This document shows, piece after piece, positions 31,515-38,187 of a stretch of DNA of 38,187 nt. The notes below the pieces were generated by a model. It searched no databases. It had not been told where the DNA came from and was given only the letters and a program-made list of their open reading frames with translations. This stretch comes from Bondarzewia mesenterica (taxonomy: Eukaryota; Basidiomycota; Agaricomycetes; Russulales; Bondarzewiaceae). A program made the position numbers and the translations under genes. Numbering within the stretch: position 1 is the stretch's first letter; every line of letters starts with the position of its first letter. The stretch is from assembly GCA_004802705.1 (NCBI GenBank), contig SGPL01000332.1, forward strand, positions 1 through 38,187, written 5' to 3'.

Positions 31515-33447
31515 TCAATGCACACCCTCGTGAGCAGTAGACGCGGCTGCCTGGCCCGACGACCCAGTCTGTGAGTGCGGTCGCGGGTTGATTTGGTTCT
31601 CGATCCCGAGCATGTCAGCGAATGCCTCCGTTTGAGGATTGGTATAAGCTGGCGCTGATCACGCACGCAATTGTCAGTCAAATACAGACACAAAAGAGAA
31701 ATGACAGACGTCAACACGCACGTTGTCCATTTCTCGCAGGCCTCTCTTGCTTTGGACCCCCAGGTGCAGTCATCACGAACTTCTGACAACTGTCAACGCG
31801 CCAAAATGCCGGCCGACTGGCCTGAGTTTCGTCCGCAGTCAGCTTCTTCCCAACATTCTCCATCACCCAACCGTACTCCTTTTCTACCATCTCCCACGCT
31901 TGTGCTTCATCTGGGAAGGACGGTTGCTGCGGAACCAACGAAAAGTACGGTTGAAAAGCTCGAGTTATAGCGAGCCACTCTGCGTCGTAGGAGAGGATTG
32001 GAGGATTGGTCTCTGCGAATTCCGGAGCGACAGGGACATCGATGACCTGATAGTGACGTTCAGAACCAGAAAATCAATTTCCATATCAGTGAATTTGCGA
32101 CTTACTTCCAAAAACTTCCTGCGCGGTAGACATTTATCAAGCGCGAGAAATTTCGTCTCCGATCGAGGCGGAGGGGGTGGAGGAGGGGGTGCGACCTGTT
32201 CTTCCTCGTCCTCGAGCATGATCTCGTCTGGGTTATTGCGAGAAACCGGATCGACGCCAGAATTAGGAGCTTCAACAACAGCGGTCAGAGCCGAAGAAGA
32301 TGCTGAATCCAATGGCTCATCGTCAATGACGATCTCATCTGGATTTGGTATCGGCGCAGGAGCATCGGACGGTGGTGGACCAGCATTGTGAGTAACAACA
32401 GCCTCGAACCGGACGTGTAAATGAGCGGCGAACCACCACGCGGGCTTCAAATTTCTCATGAGATTCATGAGGGGAGGGGAGCCGAGATGTCCAGACTCGA
32501 TGTCTTGCTTGAAAAAGGGCTTTCTCCTGAGGAGATCATTAATGTTGCCGTGGCGCTCGATCCCTTGGGGCCAATCGTGCGACAGGAAAATGTGCGGCGA
32601 TGTAAGCTGCGAGAAATTAGTTGTCGTGAATCATGCATGCATCAAACTGACACTCACGAGCGACAGTCGGCGAATGTTGTACTCTCTTATATGGTATATA
32701 CTTTTTATTGTCGATTGATCGTATGGTAAATGCTCCCAATGACCTGCCAGACATTTATATCCCGAATAACTTTGTGCGGAAACACACCTTACCTTGTTGA
32801 AAGTCATAGCCTTTGAAGATGCCTGATGCACCCGCGATGCGCACGCCGTTGACCTGGACGCAACCAGCATGCCCAAGGAAATAGATATTTGGCGCCAGCC
32901 ACCCGCCGTGATATCTATTCCAGTATCAGAGCAACGTAATAATTGTAATCAGGGTCACATACAGCTCCCAAAAGTAGTTGGAGGCTTCATGATTACCGCC
33001 AATGACAATGGTCAGCATGGGAGCGACGGCTTCGCCTGTGTAGTATCTGCGTGGATGTTAGACCCCGTCAGAACGAGCAGGTGTGCATTTGGAGAGGATC
33101 CCAGATAAATCGTCCGTTCAACACGGAACCAACATCGGATCTAGGAGAACGAGGCGTCTCCGGTAAACAAAAAAGGTACTTCACTTGTAGAACTCGCCCA
33201 GCCGTCTGTATTTGGGCGGGACGGCCATGCATTGCAGGTCCTGGTGGTTCCTGACGGCCTGGAAGTCACCACAAATAAGGAGAAGGTCGACCTTGTACCC
33301 ATTTTGTTTTTCAAGTTGTTTGACCTGATCGTAGATGGCCACGAGTTCTCCGTGGCAGCATCCCTCCACGGCTACCTGGAAAAAAGATCGTCCGCGGTCA
33401 GAAGAGGCCCGACCTGACAGACAAATATTCGACGAGACGACCTTCAT
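31515..33447 (-). CDS. DBR1: RNA lariat debranching enzyme
   Basis: Metallophosphoesterase that cuts the 2'-5' branch bond of excised intron lariats in the nucleus so they can be degraded. Eight exons, 33447-33442, 33375-33185, 33046-32963, 32914-32793, 32743-32658, 32606-32106, 32046-31722 and 31654-31515, join in frame to 484 residues. The metal-binding and catalytic motifs are complete: [70 protein letters not shown] and [42 protein letters not shown] and [15 protein letters not shown] are further Dbr1 marks. An insertion rich in Asp, Glu and a Pro run (APPPPPPPP) splits the C-terminal half. The tail [20 protein letters not shown] is conserved. The first coding exon is just ATG AAG. Confidence 0.95.
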
Positions 33448-34224
33448 TGTGCGAATCTTCCTTTTTTTCTGACTCCGTGGGAGAAAGGCAGAAGATTTGG
33501 ACTTTCCCCGAGAATAGACAAACTGTGTGTTAAAGAATTCGCACGCTGGAGGCACAGGGGATCATTAGACTTGCCTTATGCCTCAATTGTAGAAATCGAT
33601 AACCGTGTAGATGAGATGAATGCGGGGAGGTCTTATGGATGAGTCCTGTAAATGTTCTGAATGAGCGTGTGTACAGCTGCAGCATTAGATCTGACAACAA
33701 ACTCAGATCCGAACTGCAGAAACTTCGTGCAGACTCGACTTGTGGCAGTGGTTCCGCGGAGCTGCAACGACTCGTGTAAATAAGCGCAAATAATGTTCCT
33801 TCATGGTTGCCTTATTTGGGGCATCGTTCAGTCTGCGATGACCTCCTGATACCGGAGGTGAACAGACCTTGACTGCGAGATGCACCACTCTCGTTCGTTT
33901 GAACATCTTAAAAGGCTATGGACTTTGGTCCCCAATCTTAGTTAGAATCGTTCGATGTTTCAGAATGCTCTCTGCACCGGATCAAAAATTTGAAGATCTC
34001 ACATCACAGAGCAGTGCCCTCAGCCCGACTCTTGGGTCAGCTTGAGCCAACATCGCTGCAGCCAACGAGTAGCTGCATCATGACCGAGGATTTCCCAGGC
34101 TTGCTCACCTTCTATCACCATCATGATCCCCTTTCTCCTCTTTGCACGGTACTGAACGACTGGGAACCCGCTCCTTTGTCTCCTCGTTAATGCCGTTCCA
34201 GTTTCTGGCGCCCTTGGTGTACAA
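33448..34224. promoter_or_regulatory. Divergent intergenic region between DBR1 and the membrane-protein gene
   Basis: DBR1 starts leftward and the next gene starts rightward, so both promoters lie here. A plus-strand frame opens at 34123 (MIPFLLFARY) and meets a TGA at 34153; the same frame then stays open (LLCLLVNAVPVSGALGV) into the ATG at 34225. No other coding segment seen. Confidence 0.4.
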
Positions 34225-35485
34225 ATGAACTTTACTTTAGACGATGCTTCGTCACAGCTGGCGTACACTACGTCCTGGGAAGTTCAATCCAGAAATGATC
34301 CTGATCTTTCGTTTTTCTTCCAATCGACGTATCATGCCGCTCTTGCTGACGGTGCTCAAGTCAATATCACCTTCTCTGGTACAGTTCAATACTTCAATGT
34401 AAGCTGAATCCGTGTGCTCATCGTGTCTCACAGGATCTGCGATATATCTCTATGGCTCCAAAGGACCGGAGCACGTCCGTAATCTTTTTGACATGACACC
34501 TACTTGTCATGCTGACAGTGCACGCTGTTAGGGTAAATTTACTGTTCAATGTGACAACGTTATCGCAAACCTCGACGCGCACTCAGAGGAGACACAATTA
34601 CAGCAATTGCTGTTCAGCTACACGTTTCCGAATAGCAGCATCTCTCAGCCGCATTTCGTGTCCCTCACAACCCGCCTCAGTCCTGGCAGCAATTGGTTCG
34701 ATCTGGACTATGTAACTTTCTCTCAAGCCTCCAAGTACGTCGTCCCTCCTATTGCATTCCGTTTTTGGCGGAAAGGATTAAAATTTCCTACTCTCAGCGA
34801 GACGCAATCGCAATCGCCCGGGAATAATGTGCAATCATTGACAGCGCCTTGGGTGACGGCGTGAGTACTCGTTAACCCTCAGTCACTGCGTTTCATTGAT
34901 TCAACGAAATCATTAGCTCATCTGGAGCATCATCAGCTGGACCGTTGGCATCAAGCACAGCTGGGAACTCAGCGTAGGTCCATTCGAAACTCATCAATAG
35001 TTAAATGTATCCTCATGCGTATTAAACATAGTGGTGCAAGAAACTCGGAAAATAAAGCAACACTCATCGTTGCTGCCATTCTTGGAAGTATCCTCGGCCT
35101 TGTCGTTCTCGTCATCTTTGCCCTCCTCTTCTTAAGATGGCGAAGGAAGGACCTGACGAAAGTCCGGGCAGGCCCGCAACCCATGCCATCACCGCAGTTT
35201 TCGAGCGGCGTCGGCCCCGCCGAAGAAAAACGGAAGCTGTGGTCACCCTTCCGAAGTGGGAGTTCTTTCCGCGGCATGAGCGACAATCCATCCCTGTCTT
35301 CTACTCTGCCCCTCGATAACAGTTCGTTAAGTAGGATTCAGTTCGGCACCGGATCGCAGCTCAGTGTTCCGGTCGTACCTCCGAGGCCGACGAGGGGTTT
35401 GTTCACAGCTATGATATCCCCCTCCCCCACGCCTGGACGCTACGATGACGGTAATTCTTTGAGGACGGATTTCTTGCAAGTCTGA
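34225..35485 (+). CDS. Single-pass membrane protein with extracellular beta-type domain, start uncertain
   Basis: Six exons from the ATG at 34225 (34225-34378, 34434-34474, 34532-34734, 34798-34860, 34917-34973, 35032-35485) join to 323 residues. The ectodomain (about 1-170) has NITFSGSAIYLYGSKGPEHG, then LLFSYTFPNSS and SPGSNWFDLDYVTFSQAS, followed by a Ser-rich linker. One transmembrane helix at about 181-208 (TLIVAAILGSILGLVVLVIF) precedes RWRRKDLTK and a Ser/Pro-rich cytoplasmic tail ending SLRTDFLQV. The pattern is that of a large agaricomycete family of unknown function whose ectodomain resembles a carbohydrate-binding fold (inference). A secretion signal is expected: the in-frame upstream sequence LLCLLVNAVPVSGALGV looks like one, but a TGA parts it from the nearest ATG at 34123, so the true start or a further intron is unresolved. 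Confidence 0.75.
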
Positions 35486-36099
35486 TACATTACGACACCA
35501 CCGATACTTATTTATGCGACAGTGCAATATCGAGTTATTTATTATTCGCGCCCGTTCACCGCATCGTTTGCAGAGTACTTCACCTTCCTTCAATTTGACA
35601 TCCTTCCACTCGTTCACTTTCCTTGCCAATCATACCTGGTGCTTATACAGCAGTGGAATACATGCCGTAATGACGCTGGGCCATCTGATCGTGATGTCCA
35701 AGCTTCGAGGGTGTCTTCTTCCAGGATTCACTAGAGCAATCATGGTGCGACGCATTGCATGCTCAAACAACTTGCAGCATATTACAGATTAGATTTAGAC
35801 TGCTTCATCGATCTCCTCTACAACCGCCAAGAACCTCTCTACTCCGCACAAGCGTAAGAGACTACCAAAAAGCAAAGTACGAGGTTCAAATACACAATAT
35901 GTGACTAGCAATGGCACTAGCGGCAACGCAAGTATGCGCCGCGAAAACAACAGCAACAGCAACAACAGTAACAGCAACAACAAAAAAAGTGAAATGGGTA
36001 ATGGTGTACGCACGTAGTCAAGCAAAGACATGAAAAGGAAAAAAAAAATAATTACGAAATTGAAGAGGGAGTATAGGATAGAAGAGCGCCAGATGACAA
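35486..36099. other. Convergent 3' region
   Basis: The plus-strand membrane-protein gene and the minus-strand kinase gene end toward each other here. It should hold both 3' UTRs. No coding segment is supported. A CAA/CAG-rich microsatellite lies inside. Confidence 0.4.
35946..35983 (+). repeat. CAA/CAG trinucleotide microsatellite
   Basis: About twelve imperfect trinucleotide units of CAA and CAG (one changed to TAA) run through this stretch. On the minus strand it is a TTG/CTG tract in the likely 3' UTR of the kinase gene. Length variation between strains would be expected. Confidence 0.6.
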
Positions 36100-38132
<2,033 letters not shown>

Positions 38133-38165
38133 TCAGTTAGCGAAATTGACGATGGGATATCGGAC

Positions 38166-38187
38166 AAAAAAAAAAAAAAAAAAAAAA
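38166..38187. repeat. 22-base A run at the window edge
   Basis: The sequence ends in an uninterrupted A run inside an intron of the kinase gene (a T run on the coding strand). It most likely marks where an assembly stopped, not a biological end. Confidence 0.7.

Overview
The window reads as nuclear DNA of a filamentous basidiomycete, most likely an agaricomycete. The genes are dense in short GT-AG introns (mostly 45-80 nt). Several gene types are typical of mushroom-forming fungi: serine-rich single-pass membrane proteins, a C2 protein of agaricomycete type, and a decayed Helitron helicase. All taxonomic and functional statements come from reading the translations; no search was run. For most genes I joined exons by hand and required GT-AG borders and an intact frame across every junction.

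Layout. 1-5.2 kb, plus strand: a 12-exon MFS transporter (456-2481) and an acidic, low-complexity protein (3187-5202) preceded by a three-codon upstream ORF. 5.2-8.5 kb: gene-poor, with a tandem repeat (about 61 bp, four copies) running into a deleted, stop-containing Helitron Pif1-type helicase remnant (6420-7075). 8.5-15.8 kb, minus strand: a C2-domain protein (8497-10005), the mitochondrial ABC half-transporter Atm1 (10964-13766) and a PLP enzyme of the 8-amino-7-oxononanoate synthase type (14311-15797) ending in AKL, a peroxisomal targeting tripeptide. 15.8-19.2 kb: no gene I can resolve, but exon-like pieces and one strong inverted repeat. 19.2-25.5 kb, minus strand: 3-ketodihydrosphingosine reductase (19178-20425), an unresolved stretch, a serine-rich membrane protein (21921-23800) and the ribosome-assembly factor Rpf2 (24300-25505). 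25.5-27.7 kb: unresolved. 27.7-38.2 kb: a C2H2 transcription factor (27744-29820, minus), the RNA lariat debranching enzyme Dbr1 (31515-33447, minus), a single-pass membrane protein on the plus strand (34225-35485) and an SRPK-type SR-protein kinase (minus) cut by the right end, where the sequence stops in a 22-base A run.

The recognised genes are mainly independent housekeeping functions: Fe-S export, biotin or related PLP chemistry, sphingolipid synthesis, 5S RNP/60S assembly, lariat turnover and SR-protein phosphorylation. I see no biosynthetic cluster, defence island or clearly new multi-gene system. The points most worth checking are the Helitron remnant and its repeat, the near-perfect palindrome upstream of the C2 gene, the AKL terminus, the 1.7-kb second open frame inside the zinc-finger gene, the start problem of the plus-strand membrane gene, and four exon-rich but unassigned stretches.
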